DNA of 64,000 nucleotides from Aeromonas salmonicida subsp. salmonicida (lineage in GTDB: Bacteria > Pseudomonadota > Gammaproteobacteria > Enterobacterales > Aeromonadaceae): the NCBI RefSeq assembly GCF_001643305.1, contig NZ_LSGW01000049.1:157011-221010 (forward strand). Reading direction: 5' to 3'. The notes below the pieces were generated by a model. It searched no databases. It saw only the letters and a program-made list of their open reading frames with translations, and was not told where the DNA came from. The position numbers were made by a program, and so were the translations under genes. Below are positions 7,847-17,291 of the stretch, one piece after another (position 1 is the stretch's first letter; the number at the start of each line of letters is the position of its first letter).

Positions 7847-8740
7847 TCAGTGGGGCTTGTCAGGCTGCCCACGTAGCCGGGCCAGCAGGGTTTCTCCCAG
7901 TAGGGTGAAGATCCCGAACAGGGCCAGCAGGCTTGCCACCGCGAAGGCGGCGCCGGTCTGGTACTCGTTGTAGAGGATCTCGATATGCAGCGGCAGTGTA
8001 TTGGTCTGGCCGCGAATATGGCCGGAGACCACTGAGACAGCCCCAAACTCCCCCACAGCCCGGGCGGTACAGAGCAGCAGGCCATACATCAGGCTCCAGC
8101 GGATGCCTGGCAGGGTCACTCGCCAGAACATCTGCAGGCCGCTCGCCCCCAGCATGATGGCCGTCTCCTCCTCTTCCGGGCCGCGCGCCTCCATCTGGGG
8201 CAACAGCTCGCGCACCACGAAGGGCACGGTAATGAAGGTGGTGGCCAGAATGATGCCCGGGGTGGCGAAGATGACCTTGATGTCGTGCTCGCTCAGCCAG
8301 TCGCCAAACCAGCCGCGACTGCCGAACAGCAGCACCAGCATGAGCCCGGCGATCACCGGCGAGACAGAGAACGGCAGGTCGATGAGGGTGATGAGCAACT
8401 GCCGACCGGGGAAGCGGAAGCGGGCTATGGCCCAGGCCGCCGCCAGCCCGAACAGCAGGTTGAGGGGCACGGCGCAAAGCGTGACCAGGGCGGTCAAGCC
8501 CAGGGCGCTCAGGGCATCCGGCTCGCTGATGGCGTGCCAGAAGAAGGTGAGGCCCGGGCTCAGCGCCTGAATGAAGACGGTGGCCAGCGGCAACAGCAGC
8601 AGAGCGGCAAACCAGCCCAGCCCAAGGGCAATGAGCAGCCATTTGACCCAGACGGGCTCACGCGTGACGGAAGGGTGGCGGGCCAGCGGGGCTGGCGCCA
8701 CACCCTGGACCAGATCCAGTGTCGAGTTGGATGCGCTCAT
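7847..8740 (-). CDS. cysW: sulfate ABC transporter permease CysW
   Basis: A 297-residue inner-membrane permease with about six hydrophobic segments and the EAA loop EEEETAIMLGASGLQMFWRV. The start MSASNSTLD is chosen because it overlaps the cysT stop by four bases (ATGA) and follows AGGAGGG; the frame stays open far upstream, but that part only shadows cysT. Partner of CysT and CysA in sulfate/thiosulfate import. Confidence 0.92.
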   Translation of the reverse strand: MSASNSTLDLVQGVAPAPLARHPSVTREPVWVKWLLIALGLGWFAALLLLPLATVFIQALSPGLTFFWHAISEPDALSALGLTALVTLCAVPLNLLFGLAAAWAIARFRFPGRQLLITLIDLPFSVSPVIAGLMLVLLFGSRGWFGDWLSEHDIKVIFATPGIILATTFITVPFVVRELLPQMEARGPEEEETAIMLGASGLQMFWRVTLPGIRWSLMYGLLLCTARAVGEFGAVSVVSGHIRGQTNTLPLHIEILYNEYQTGAAFAVASLLALFGIFTLLGETLLARLRGQPDKPH

Positions 8741-9576
8741 ACGCGAGTCCCTCCTATGCGTGCCCAGCTCCAGGCCTGCAACTTGTTGATGAGCAATAAC
8801 AAAATGAATGAGACCAGCAGCATGACCACGGCGATGGCAGAAGCGCCTGCATAGTCGTACTCCTCCAGATGGCTCATGATCATCAGGGGGGCAATCTCGG
8901 AAACCATGGGCAGATTGCCGGCGATAAAGATGACGGAGCCGTACTCCCCCACGCCACGGGCAAACGCCAGGGCAAAACCTGTGAGCAGTGCCGGGATCAG
9001 GGTTGGCCACAGCACCCGCAAAAAGGTTTGCCAGCGGTCGGCCCCCAGGCTGGCGGCGGCCTCTTCCTGTTCCGTCTCTGCCTCCCGCAGCACTGGCTGC
9101 AGGGTGCGAACCACGAAGGGCAACCCGATGAAGGTGAGGGCAATCACCACGCCGATGGGGTTGTAGGCAAGCTCTATGCCCAGTGGGGCGACCCACTGCC
9201 CGATCCAGCCGTTGGGGGCGAAGATGGCGCACAGGGCAATACCGGAGACGGCGGTAGGCATGGCGAACGGCAGATCGATCAGCGCATCCACCAGCCGGCG
9301 ACCGGGGAAGCGGTAACGCACCAGTACCCAGGCGAGGATCAGGCCAAACAGGCTGTTCAGCAGCACCGCGATGAAAGCGGCACCGAAACTCAGGCGAAAG
9401 GAGGCAAGCACCCGGGGTGAGCCGATCACCTGCCAGAATTCCCCCGCAGTAAGATTGTTCACCGCGAACAACACCAGCGCCGAGAGCGGCAGCAGCACCA
9501 GGATGCCGAGATAGAGCAGGCTGAAGCCAAGGGTCGGACCAAAGCCTGGCAAGACGGAGTAAGAACCAAATCGCAT
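8737..9576 (-). CDS. cysT: sulfate ABC transporter permease CysT (CysU)
   Basis: A 279-residue permease with six hydrophobic segments and the EAA loop EQEEAAASLGADRWQTF. The start MRFGSYSVLPG has GGAAG seven bases ahead; the frame extends 39 codons further upstream without a better site. It is the first gene of cysTWA; the 277 bases before it, up to the hydrolase gene, must hold its promoter and CysB site, though I cannot name a -10/-35 pair with confidence. Confidence 0.92.
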   Translation of the reverse strand: MRFGSYSVLPGFGPTLGFSLLYLGILVLLPLSALVLFAVNNLTAGEFWQVIGSPRVLASFRLSFGAAFIAVLLNSLFGLILAWVLVRYRFPGRRLVDALIDLPFAMPTAVSGIALCAIFAPNGWIGQWVAPLGIELAYNPIGVVIALTFIGLPFVVRTLQPVLREAETEQEEAAASLGADRWQTFLRVLWPTLIPALLTGFALAFARGVGEYGSVIFIAGNLPMVSEIAPLMIMSHLEEYDYAGASAIAVVMLLVSFILLLLINKLQAWSWARIGGTRV

Positions 9577-9721
9577 AACGCTTCCGTTTGTTATGAAAAA
9601 CATTCGATACAGCGATTCTGCGCACGCCTGTTTGAGACAACAAACACCAATAACGCCTTTGCTAAGCACTTTTTTATCTAACCAGGGCGGCACTGGTTTT
9701 TAGCGCCATAAAATGAAAAAA

Positions 9722-9747
9722 AGGTCTTTTATATAAATAAAAGACCT
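9722..9747. terminator. bidirectional terminator-like hairpin between cysT and the hydrolase gene
   Basis: Perfect 11-bp stem AGGTCTTTTAT/ATAAAAGACCT with a 4-base loop, flanked by A runs on the left and right. It separates the sbp-hydrolase unit from cysTWA on the minus strand. The stem is AT-rich. Confidence 0.6.
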
Positions 9748-9853
9748 AAAAAATGGAGCGTCGTGCAATGTACCAAGCAATCAAAATCAGGCTGTTGTTA
9801 TGTCGGGTGCTCTCTCTCCTTCTCTGCAAATTGAACGGGTATTGGCAACACTT

Positions 9854-10429
9854 TCACCGAAAACTGAGGGCCGCACGTCGCTCCCACACGGCCGGCGCAG
9901 GCTCGACCACCATCTCGGCCCGGCGATAGAGGGTGCCGAGCAGGTTGAGTCCCTGACTCCACTCCCCATGACCGGACTGGGCATTGATATGGCTCACCTC
10001 ACCGGCATCGAACAGCGGCACCTGCCACTGGCGACTCCAGTATTCGGCTCGCTCGAAACTGAGCCAGGGATCGTTGCGACTGGCGATCAGCTGGGCCGAT
10101 ACCTTGAGCGAACCGGCCAGCGCCTCATCCACTATGCCGAAATGGGCAGGATCGGCTGGCGCCACGATAAAGAGCGAGGCCACCTTGTCAGGCTGCTGGC
10201 GCGCCGCCGTGATGGCCGCCAGGGCGCCGAAGGAGTGGGCCACCAGATGGGCACGGCCGCGCCGGCTGCGCAGCTTGCTCGCCAGCTTGGCGCTCCAGAC
10301 CGTCAGGTCCGGTTTATCCCATGGCAGGCCAACCATGCGCTGCCAGTGGGGGAAATATTGATGCCAGCGGCTCTGCCAATGATCCGGCCCACTGTTGTGC
10401 AGACCGGGAACCAGGAGGATCTTGTTCAT
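9854..10429 (-). CDS. RBBP9/YdeN-family serine hydrolase
   Basis: A 191-residue alpha/beta hydrolase. The N-terminus MNKILLVPGLHNSGPDHWQ is typical of the RBBP9/YdeN group; the nucleophile is Ser in AHSFGALAA, and the late SGHGEW holds the catalytic His. The start is set by AGGAGCACCAAG before ATG. No substrate is known for most bacterial members. It lies between the sulfate-binding protein gene and cysTWA on the same strand, 68 bases after sbp, so it may be co-transcribed with sbp. Confidence 0.85.
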   Translation of the reverse strand: MNKILLVPGLHNSGPDHWQSRWHQYFPHWQRMVGLPWDKPDLTVWSAKLASKLRSRRGRAHLVAHSFGALAAITAARQQPDKVASLFIVAPADPAHFGIVDEALAGSLKVSAQLIASRNDPWLSFERAEYWSRQWQVPLFDAGEVSHINAQSGHGEWSQGLNLLGTLYRRAEMVVEPAPAVWERRAALSFR

Positions 10430-10497
10430 CTTGGTGCTCCTATCAGCTGGCACAGGGGCCAGTGCGGGGTGAACATGCCACAAGGAAGCAGGGGGCC

Positions 10498-11499
10498 TTA
10501 GCCGCCCGGCTGGTAAATCTGGTCAAACAGGCCGCCTTGGGCGAAGTGCTTCTGCTGGGCCTTGTCCCAGTCCCCTTCCAGATCCTTGACGGTAAACAGG
10601 GTCAGTTGCGGGAACTGGGCTGCCGTCTCCTTCTGGATCGCAGGATTGCTGGGGCGGTAGTGATACTTGGCGATAATGCGCTGCCCCTCGTCCGAGTAGA
10701 GATACTCAAGGTACCCCTTGGCGACAGCCTCGGTGCCATGCTTCCTGGCCACCTTGTCGACCACGGCCACCGGCGGCTCCGCCAGGATGGAGACCGACGG
10801 CACCACCAGCTCGAACTTGTCGCGGTTGCCTGGCTGATTGAGCACCAGCAGGGCTTCGTTTTCCCACGCCAGCAGCACGTCGCCGAGACCGCGCTCGATG
10901 AAGCTGGTGGTGGCGCCACGGGCCCCTGAATCCAGCACCTTCACGTTCTTGTAGAGATCGCCGACGAACTGTTTGGCGCCCTCCTCACTGCCACTTTTCT
11001 TCAGGGCATAGCCCCAGGCAGCCAGGTAGTTCCAGCGTGCCCCGCCGGAGGTCTTGGGGTTCGGCGTCACTATGGCGATGTCCTTGCGAACCAGATCGCC
11101 CCAATCCTTGATCTGCTTGGGATTGTCCTTGCGCACCAGGAAGACGATGGTGGAGGTATAGGGAGATGCGTTGTTGGCAAGGCGACTCTGCCAGTCGGCG
11201 GCGATCAAACCCTGCTTGGCAACGGCGTTGACGTCATAGGCCAGCGCCAGCGACACCAGGTCCGCTTCCAGCCCGTCCACCACGGCACGCGCCTGCTTGC
11301 CGGAGCCACCGTGAGACTGGCCCACCACAACATCGTCACCCGTCTTGGCTTTCCACTCCTTGGCGAAGGCGCCGTTGTACTCCTGGAACAGCTCGCGAGT
11401 CGGATCGTAGGAGACGTTGAGCAGACGGATCTCGGCAGCATTGGCCTGGCCGAGGGCCAGCAGAGAGAGCAGGGTGAGGGCGGTCATTCGCAGTTTCAT
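10498..11499 (-). CDS. sbp: periplasmic sulfate-binding protein
   Basis: A 333-residue binding protein. Signal peptide residues 1-22 ([21 protein letters not shown]), then [21 protein letters not shown], the classic start of mature Sbp/CysP, and [17 protein letters not shown] lining the sulfate site. The start follows GGAGTATCACC. It feeds CysTWA. A single binding-protein gene is seen here; Sbp rather than CysP is my reading from the N-terminal pattern and is not certain. Confidence 0.9.
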   Translation of the reverse strand: MKLRMTALTLLSLLALGQANAAEIRLLNVSYDPTRELFQEYNGAFAKEWKAKTGDDVVVGQSHGGSGKQARAVVDGLEADLVSLALAYDVNAVAKQGLIAADWQSRLANNASPYTSTIVFLVRKDNPKQIKDWGDLVRKDIAIVTPNPKTSGGARWNYLAAWGYALKKSGSEEGAKQFVGDLYKNVKVLDSGARGATTSFIERGLGDVLLAWENEALLVLNQPGNRDKFELVVPSVSILAEPPVAVVDKVARKHGTEAVAKGYLEYLYSDEGQRIIAKYHYRPSNPAIQKETAAQFPQLTLFTVKDLEGDWDKAQQKHFAQGGLFDQIYQPGG

Positions 11500-11707
11500 G
11501 GTGATACTCCATATCGTTGGGTTGAATGCAGCATGCCGCGGGCTTGTTATGCCGAGAACCAAGAAATAACGCTTTGCTTATCTCTTTTGCTCATATCAAT
11601 CCGCCGTACGGCCACACTCGCACACTCTGTGAGCCATGCCTCTCTGCCCCGGTACAGCCTGTGCCATCATGGGTTCAAGGCAATCACACAGCGAAAAGGA
11701 AGTCGTT

Positions 11708-12970
11708 ATGTGGATCAATGCAGACCCCGTCAATGGCGCCCTGGTGTCGCTGGCCATCGGCCTCATCATAGGACTGGAGCGTGGCTGGCAGGTGCGCCAG
11801 CTGGGGGACAACCAGCGCATCGCCGGGATGCGCACCTATGGCCTCATCGGCCTGCTCGGCGGCGTCTGCGCCCTGCTGTTGCCGACCCTGGGCCCCTGGC
11901 TGCCGCTGCTCGGTCTGCTGGCTGTGGTCATGGGCTGCGGCCTCTCGGTCTGGCTGGCCCAGCGCTGGCAGGGGGAGTTCGGCCTCACCAGCTCGGTGGC
12001 CATGCTGCTCACTTATCTGCTGGGGCTGATGTCCGTGCTGCTGAGCCCGAGCGAGGCGGTGGCCTGCGCCGTGCTGGCCGCTCTCTTGATGGGGCTCAAG
12101 GGCAAGATCCAGCAAGGGATGCTGTTTCTGAGCGAAACCGAATTTCACGCAACCCTGCGCTTTCTGCTTATCTCCCTGGTGCTGCTGCCGGTGCTGCCCA
12201 ACAAGGAAATGGGGCCCCTCGATGCCTTCAACCCCTTCAAGATCTGGCTGATGGTGGTGGTGATCGCCGGCATCTCGTTTTGTGGCCACTTCGCGGTGCG
12301 TCTGCTCGGCACCCGCGCCGGGCTGGTGCTCACCAGCATGCTGGCGGGACTCGCCTCCTCCACCGCTCTCACCTTGCAGTTTGCCCGCCTCAACAAGGAG
12401 CAGGGCGGGCTGGAGCGGCTGCTGGCCACCGGCATACTGCTGGCGGGAGCCACCATGTGGGTGCGGCTGCTGGTGCTGGTATTGCTGCTCCACAAGGAGC
12501 TGGCGATGCGCCTCGCCGCTCCCCTGCTGCTGCTGGCAGTCATTGTCTACGGCTTTGCATTCTGGTTCTGGCGCCAGCGGGAAGCGCTGACCGACGGGCC
12601 AGTGCAGCCCCGAACCAGCAATCCGCTGGATCTCGCCACCGCCATCAAGTTCGGCCTGCTGCTGGCGCTGATAGGCTTCATGGCAACACTGTTGCAAAGC
12701 CGGGTGGGTGACTCGGGTGTCTATCTGCTGGCACTGGTGTCGGGGATCACGGACGTGGATGCCATTACACTTTCGCTCTCCCAGCTCTCCCACAAGGAGC
12801 TGGGGCTGGAGGTCGCGGCCCGGGGCATACTGCTGGCAGGGCTGGTCAACTCGCTGGTGAAAGGCGTGTTGGCACTGGGTATCGGCGGGCGCCGGCTGGG
12901 ACTCATGGTGCTGCTGCCCTATCTGGTTTCTGCCCTGCTGATCCTGCCGCTCATCTGGCCAAGCGCCTGA
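11708..12970 (+). CDS. MgtC/SapB- and DUF4010-type membrane protein
   Basis: A 420-residue integral membrane protein. The N-terminal third resembles MgtC (ALVSLAIGLIIGLERGW, RIAGMRTYGLIGLLGG); the rest is a multi-helix DUF4010-like region (LASSTALTLQFA, SGITDVDAITLSLSQLS). No function is established for the fused family. The start MWINADP has AAGGAAG ahead. The gene stands alone between divergent sbp and the acetyltransferase gene. Confidence 0.8.
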   Translation: MWINADPVNGALVSLAIGLIIGLERGWQVRQLGDNQRIAGMRTYGLIGLLGGVCALLLPTLGPWLPLLGLLAVVMGCGLSVWLAQRWQGEFGLTSSVAMLLTYLLGLMSVLLSPSEAVACAVLAALLMGLKGKIQQGMLFLSETEFHATLRFLLISLVLLPVLPNKEMGPLDAFNPFKIWLMVVVIAGISFCGHFAVRLLGTRAGLVLTSMLAGLASSTALTLQFARLNKEQGGLERLLATGILLAGATMWVRLLVLVLLLHKELAMRLAAPLLLLAVIVYGFAFWFWRQREALTDGPVQPRTSNPLDLATAIKFGLLLALIGFMATLLQSRVGDSGVYLLALVSGITDVDAITLSLSQLSHKELGLEVAARGILLAGLVNSLVKGVLALGIGGRRLGLMVLLPYLVSALLILPLIWPSA

Positions 12971-13049
12971 TCTTGCAGCAAGTGACAGCCTGACGCTGCA
13001 AGACGGGTGGCGTATACTGGCTCCTCTTGGCACATGAGGAGAGACGAGC

Positions 13050-13640
13050 ATGGCAAGCGACTGGGACAAGATACTGGCGGGCGGCGCCCTGGATAGCCAG
13101 AGCGAGGAGATAGCGAATGACAGGATCCGGGGTCAGGCGCTGCTGGCACAACTCAATGCGTCATCCGCCGGGGATCACCCCCTGCGCCAGCGCCTGTGCG
13201 GCGAGCTGTTCGGCCACTGTCCCGCTTCCAGCTGGATAAGCACTCCCTTCACCTGTGAATTTGGCCGCAATATCCACATAGGCGAGCAGACCTTCTTCAA
13301 CTTCAACGTCACCATTCTCGATGTGGGTGAAGTGCATATCGGCAACCATGTGCTGCTGGCCCCCAACGTGCAGATCTACACGGCCACCCACAGCATGGAT
13401 TACCTGGAGCGCCGCAACTGGACCGCTTACAACAAGCCGGTACACATAGGCGATGACTGCTGGATTGGCGGCGGCGCCATCATCTGCCCCGGCGTCACCA
13501 TAGGGGCGCGCTCCATCATAGGGGCTGGCGCCGTTGTGACTCGCGACATCCCCGCCGACTCGGTGGCCGTGGGCAACCCCGCCAGGGTGATCCGCAGTCT
13601 GAGCCCTGACGCCCCACGTGGCTGGGAGCTGGCACTGTGA
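13050..13640 (+). CDS. maa: maltose/galactoside O-acetyltransferase family protein
   Basis: A 196-residue left-handed beta-helix acetyltransferase with hexapeptide repeats (IHIGEQTFFN, IGNHVLLAPNVQIYTATH, IGDDCWIGGGAIICPGVTIG). The catalytic His lies in TATHSMD. The N-terminal helical part resembles Maa/LacA. It transfers acetyl from acetyl-CoA to sugars. AGGAGAGACGAGC precedes the ATG. Its stop overlaps the next gene's GTG start by three bases. Confidence 0.85.
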   Translation: MASDWDKILAGGALDSQSEEIANDRIRGQALLAQLNASSAGDHPLRQRLCGELFGHCPASSWISTPFTCEFGRNIHIGEQTFFNFNVTILDVGEVHIGNHVLLAPNVQIYTATHSMDYLERRNWTAYNKPVHIGDDCWIGGGAIICPGVTIGARSIIGAGAVVTRDIPADSVAVGNPARVIRSLSPDAPRGWELAL

Positions 13641-13978
13641 TCTGGCTCGCCCTGTTTCCCCTGCTCTGGACCGCCTGGCTTGGCCTGGTTGACGCCAACT
13701 GGTGGCCGCTCGCCATCGTCACTACCATGAGCCTGCTGACGGTACTGGCCTACGCCCACGACAAGCGGCAGGCCATTCGCGGCGGCTGGCGCATCCCCGA
13801 ATCTCGCCTGCATCTGCTGGAGCTGTGCGGTGGCTGGCCCGGGGCGCTGGTCGCCCGCCACTGGCTGCGTCACAAGACCCAGAAGGGCAGCTACCGGCTG
13901 GTGTTCTGGTTTATCGTGCTGCTGCACCTCACCCTGTGGGGACTCTGGCTCGGACGCCCCCTCTGGCAGGGGGTCTGA
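13637..13978 (+). CDS. small DUF1294-type membrane protein
   Basis: 113 residues starting at a GTG that overlaps the acetyltransferase stop (GTGA). Three or four hydrophobic segments; AYAHDKRQAIRGGWRIPES and LCGGWPGALVARHWLRHKTQK are the DUF1294 hallmarks. Function unknown. Translation is coupled to maa. Confidence 0.8.
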   Translation: MIWLALFPLLWTAWLGLVDANWWPLAIVTTMSLLTVLAYAHDKRQAIRGGWRIPESRLHLLELCGGWPGALVARHWLRHKTQKGSYRLVFWFIVLLHLTLWGLWLGRPLWQGV

Positions 13979-14143
13979 GGCGCCACTACCACAAACGTGG
14001 CCGGCATCAAGTTCCTGGCAACGGATGGCATAAGCCCGGGTATCACAGGGCTCATGCTCACCACCAGAGCGGGCATTGCGGCCCCTCACCGGGTATGAGA
14101 CAACAGGGCCATTTCTCGCATATTTATCGACAAGGAGTCACTC

Positions 14144-14356
14144 ATGACCATGTGGACAGGCATAGTCCTGATCGTCTTTATCAGCATGCTGTTCGGCTAT
14201 CTCACCAAACGTGCCCGCTACCAGCTGGGAGATGCCCGCATCACTGACCGCCTCGGCAAGCAGGATGTGACCATCAACAAGTTGCAGGAGCGTATTGCCA
14301 ACCTGGAAGCCATCGTCATCGAAGAGGAGAAGCGTCGCCCCTTCAAGGACCTCTGA
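14144..14356 (+). CDS. small PspB-like membrane protein
   Basis: 70 residues: one N-terminal membrane helix (residues 4-20) then a charged coiled coil (ITDRLGKQDVTINKLQERIANLEAIV). This layout is that of PspB, a partner of PspC in the envelope stress response, but the gene is 40 kb from the psp operon in this window, so the assignment is by similarity of plan only. AAGGAGTCACTC precedes ATG. The 165 bases upstream hold no gene. Confidence 0.55.
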   Translation: MTMWTGIVLIVFISMLFGYLTKRARYQLGDARITDRLGKQDVTINKLQERIANLEAIVIEEEKRRPFKDL

Positions 14357-14558
14357 TCCGGCGACCTCGGCGGCAAACCGGCCAGCCTGGCGCTGCAAGG
14401 GTTTGCCGCTTCTCCCGCAATCCTTCCCCTCCCCCATATAGCCCCAAAAACTAAATTCACAGCAGGATCAGCACCCTGTCTTAGATTGCTGCATTTTTCG
14501 CCAACCTGGCTCAATCCCTGCTCTGTCATTGTCATCAGCCGTACCGGAGAGTGACATC

Positions 14559-15014
14559 ATGATCAGCACCCTGCTTCCCATCGCCTCGATAGCCCTCAAG
14601 CTGGGCAGCTATCTGCTGAGCAGCAATGCCAAAGCCCAGCCCGAACCTGAGCCGGTACAGGAAGAACGCCTGCCCCCCACAGTCCAGAGCCTGTTCCAGC
14701 GGCTGGGGGTCAAGGATGCCGACAGCGAGCAGAACCGCCCCGCCATCAACCAGTTTATGAGCGAGCTGATGCAGACCCTGGGTCAGGAAAACAATGGCCA
14801 ATCCCTGACCGAGGCCATAGACACAGCCCGCAACCAGCTCGCCAACGGCACCCAGAGCACCCGCTTGGATGCCCTGCAAAGCAGACTCGATACCCTAAAA
14901 GGCACACTGGGCAGCAGCGATCTGAACCTGGATCAACTGCTAAGCGCCTTCAAGCAGACCCTGCCCAATGGCAAGGGCGAAGGGGTCGGCAAGCTGCTCA
15001 ATGCCAGTGCCTGA
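14559..15014 (+). CDS. uncharacterised protein, no family recognised
   Basis: 151 residues. A short hydrophobic N-terminus (LLPIASIALKLGSYLL), an acidic Pro/Glu spacer, then an amphipathic helical region with heptad-like Leu spacing (LDALQSRLDTLKGTLG). It could be membrane-tethered and cytoplasmic or a small exported protein. The start follows GGAGAGTGACATC; a strong terminator follows the stop. No function is proposed. Confidence 0.7.
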   Translation: MISTLLPIASIALKLGSYLLSSNAKAQPEPEPVQEERLPPTVQSLFQRLGVKDADSEQNRPAINQFMSELMQTLGQENNGQSLTEAIDTARNQLANGTQSTRLDALQSRLDTLKGTLGSSDLNLDQLLSAFKQTLPNGKGEGVGKLLNASA

Positions 15015-15031
15015 TTGAAAATAAACACATA

Positions 15032-15061
15032 AAAACGGCAACCTCGGGGGTTGCCGTTTTT
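15032..15061. terminator. bidirectional terminator
   Basis: AAAACGGCAACC stem with its complement GGTTGCCGTTTT, 5-6 base loop and T run on the right. It serves the plus-strand gene ending at 15014 and probably the minus-strand paiB ending at 15083. Confidence 0.8.
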
Positions 15062-15082
15062 ATTGAGACCAGACGGGATAAT

Positions 15083-15724
15083 CTATTGCTGTGGTAGCGA
15101 CTGTGGTGGGCTCAACATAGACTCTGCAATCTCTACCTGCCCACGCGCTTGCAAGCTGTCTGCGGCGCCCTGACGATCCGCCTCCGCCTTGTTTTGACTC
15201 AGTTTGAACTTGCCGACCAGCCCGGTTATCTCGATTTCGATACCAACAACAGCCTGCACCATGGCCTCAATATATTCCCTCGGCGCATCCGCCATCTTCC
15301 AGGGGGCAGACTCGATGGCCTCATGAGTGCGGGTCAGGTTCGCCAGCAGACGGCGAACGAAGCGCGCATCATCGTGGATACAAATTCGGCCGTGGGCGTG
15401 TACCACGCTGTAATTCCAGGTCGGCACCTGCTGGTGATGCACTTGCTTGCTCGGATACCAGCTGGGGGAGATATAGGCATCCGCGGCCTTGAAGATCACC
15501 AACACCTCGTCGCCATTGCTGGCCTCTTGCCAGAGCGGGTTGTTGCGGGCGACATGGGCGCGCAATACGCCCTGCTCCCCACTCCCGGCATCCAGCTCGA
15601 ACGGCAGATGGTTCGCATCCAGCCCCCGCTCACCGTGGGTGATCAGGGCCCCCAGCGGATGGGCCAGGATCAGTTGATGCAGCGACGCGAGGTCGGGCGT
15701 TTCGAAATGGGATGGCAGATACAT
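15083..15724 (-). CDS. paiB: PaiB-family FMN-binding protein
   Basis: 213 residues starting MYLPSHFETPD, with HLPFELD, RAHVARNNPLWQ and SPSWYPSKQ...VPTWNYSVVHAHG, the signature segments of the PaiB split-barrel flavoprotein family (first known as a transcriptional repressor of sporulation and protease genes in Bacillus). Its role in gammaproteobacteria is unclear. AAAGGAGCCTGC precedes the ATG. Monocistronic. Confidence 0.85.
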   Translation of the reverse strand: MYLPSHFETPDLASLHQLILAHPLGALITHGERGLDANHLPFELDAGSGEQGVLRAHVARNNPLWQEASNGDEVLVIFKAADAYISPSWYPSKQVHHQQVPTWNYSVVHAHGRICIHDDARFVRRLLANLTRTHEAIESAPWKMADAPREYIEAMVQAVVGIEIEITGLVGKFKLSQNKAEADRQGAADSLQARGQVEIAESMLSPPQSLPQQ

Positions 15725-15964
15725 GCAGGCTCCTTTATCCGGGGTGGTGTGTCCGTACGCAATACCTCGAGATCATGCCCCGCTAGGCGAGCGCCGTCAT
15801 CTCGAATCTGCCTGCCGATATCCTACGAGAACCTTGATCGTATGCGGCTGGCAACGACCATCAAGCGCTAAACACCAGCACTTCACTGTAAACCAAGTTT
15901 AACGCCGCATGCAGGTGAAATGACGAGTGAGGACATAGATCCCCCTCATGTCGTCGTCACCCAC

Positions 15965-16489
15965 TCAGGCTGGAACTCCTTTGGCCAGATAACCAATGTG
16001 ATAGGCGTCGGCCCCTGCCGGTATCGTCGGCGGGGGCGACGGCAGGAGATCCACCTCCAGCCATTGCCAACGGGAAACATCCCATCCGCTCAGCATGGCC
16101 CCGGTGTGCAGCTCGGCCAGGCTGCAGTGCGGCGCAATGCGGGTGCGCCGCAAGATGGCCACCCTGGCCTGGTCAAGCGCCTCCATCTGCGGGGCTGACA
16201 GCAGATGCCAGGTCTCGATATGGGGCCAGCCAAAGTGCCTTGTGAGCGCCGCGAAACCCTCGCTGACAAGGAAACTGTGCATCGCCTCGACGCTTTGCCA
16301 CACATAGAAGGGGGCATAGCGATTCTCCCTGCATGGCAGCGCGGCCTCGTCATGGCGGCCATAGAGATAGGCCTTGAACAGCAAGCCGGGGAAGCCGTCG
16401 AGTTTGGTGCCATTGCTGGCGATACGCTCTTCGATAAGCCCCATGTCGTAATCCGCCGGCAGGGTGAATCTGTAATGCATGGCGATCAT
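15965..16489 (-). CDS. DUF4865 family protein
   Basis: A 174-residue protein with MHYRFTLPADYDM at the start and NRYAPFYVWQSVEAM in the middle, typical of DUF4865, which resembles heme-oxygenase/monooxygenase-like ferredoxin folds; no activity is established. The ATG overlaps the tautomerase stop (ATGA). Last gene of a three-gene operon facing a LysR regulator. Confidence 0.75.
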   Translation of the reverse strand: MIAMHYRFTLPADYDMGLIEERIASNGTKLDGFPGLLFKAYLYGRHDEAALPCRENRYAPFYVWQSVEAMHSFLVSEGFAALTRHFGWPHIETWHLLSAPQMEALDQARVAILRRTRIAPHCSLAELHTGAMLSGWDVSRWQWLEVDLLPSPPPTIPAGADAYHIGYLAKGVPA

Positions 16490-16878
16490 AAGATCACCCC
16501 CTGCCGAAACATCAGACCCCGTCCGAAACTCCACTCCTCGCTGCCGTTCAGCTGAATGACCACCATGAGGTTGTCGGGGTGAATGTCCATGTCTGCGTGC
16601 AGACGCTCGGCAAGCCGCTCATAGAGCCGCTGCTTGACCTCAGTGCTGCGCGGCCTCCCCGCCAGGATCTGGAAGAGGATGAAGTCTCCGTCCCGGCGGC
16701 CGGTCTGATAATGGGGATGATAAACAAGCGCCTTGGCTGGCAAGGCCTCCAGGATCTGGAATTTGTCCTCCCGCGGTACATCAAACACCTCCACCAGGGT
16801 CTCATGATAGAGGTCGGAGAGCTGTTGCAGGCGCGCGTCACTCATCCCCTCGCGCAGAGTGATACGGGTCAGCGGCAT
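16486..16878 (-). CDS. tautomerase-superfamily protein
   Basis: 130 residues; after removal of Met the catalytic Pro (Pro2 in MPLTRITL) would be N-terminal, as in 4-oxalocrotonate tautomerase and MSAD-like enzymes. A conserved late NPDNLMV-like segment (HPDNLMVVIQLNG) is present. Substrate unknown. It overlaps the carboxymuconolactone-decarboxylase-like gene by ten bases. Confidence 0.82.
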   Translation of the reverse strand: MPLTRITLREGMSDARLQQLSDLYHETLVEVFDVPREDKFQILEALPAKALVYHPHYQTGRRDGDFILFQILAGRPRSTEVKQRLYERLAERLHADMDIHPDNLMVVIQLNGSEEWSFGRGLMFRQGVIL

Positions 16879-17195
16879 GGGTGCGGCTCCTCACGGCTGG
16901 GCAGGTAGCTCACGGCGGTGACCGCCGCAGGCAATCCGGCGTAGAAAGCGAGATGGGTGAACAGCTCCTCAAGCTGTTCCCGTGTCAGGCCGTTTTGCTG
17001 GGCAAACGCTATGTGCCACGGCAGCTGTTGCACCCGGCCCAGCGACGCCAGTATGGCCAGGGTGATCAGGCTGCGTTCGCGCGCAGACAAGGCGGGCCGC
17101 TGCCAGATATCGCCAAACAGCGTCTCTTCCGCCAGCTGGGACAGTCTCGGCGCTGCCCGCGCCAGGTCGTCACGATCAAGAACAGGATGGGTCAT
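16869..17195 (-). CDS. carboxymuconolactone decarboxylase family protein
   Basis: 108 residues with DIWQRPALSARERSLITLA and a late HLAFYAGLPAA, the core of the CMD/AhpD-like helical fold. There is no CxxC pair, so it is not an AhpD-type peroxidase partner. First gene of the operon, with AAGGAG before ATG; the family context with tautomerase and DUF4865 suggests degradation of a small aromatic or unsaturated acid, which is an inference. Confidence 0.82.
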   Translation of the reverse strand: MTHPVLDRDDLARAAPRLSQLAEETLFGDIWQRPALSARERSLITLAILASLGRVQQLPWHIAFAQQNGLTREQLEELFTHLAFYAGLPAAVTAVSYLPSREEPHPCR

Positions 17196-17256
17196 GGCAA
17201 TCTCCTTGGTTGGTGAAGCCACTCTCTATCACTGCTACAATTTTAAAAATCAAAAC

Positions 17257-17269
17257 GTTCAAGACGAAC
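17257..17269. promoter_or_regulatory. possible LysR operator
   Basis: GTTC-N5-GAAC palindrome in the 96-base gap between the divergent LysR gene (17292) and the decarboxylase operon (17195), where such regulators normally bind. Supported only by position and symmetry. Confidence 0.35.
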
Positions 17270-17291
17270 AATCCCGATTATCAGGACTATC

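Noticed and set aside
8741..9643. N-terminal extension of cysW frame to about 598 codons
   Set aside because: Overlaps cysT in another frame; the ATGA junction and AGGAGGG site show the true start at 8740.
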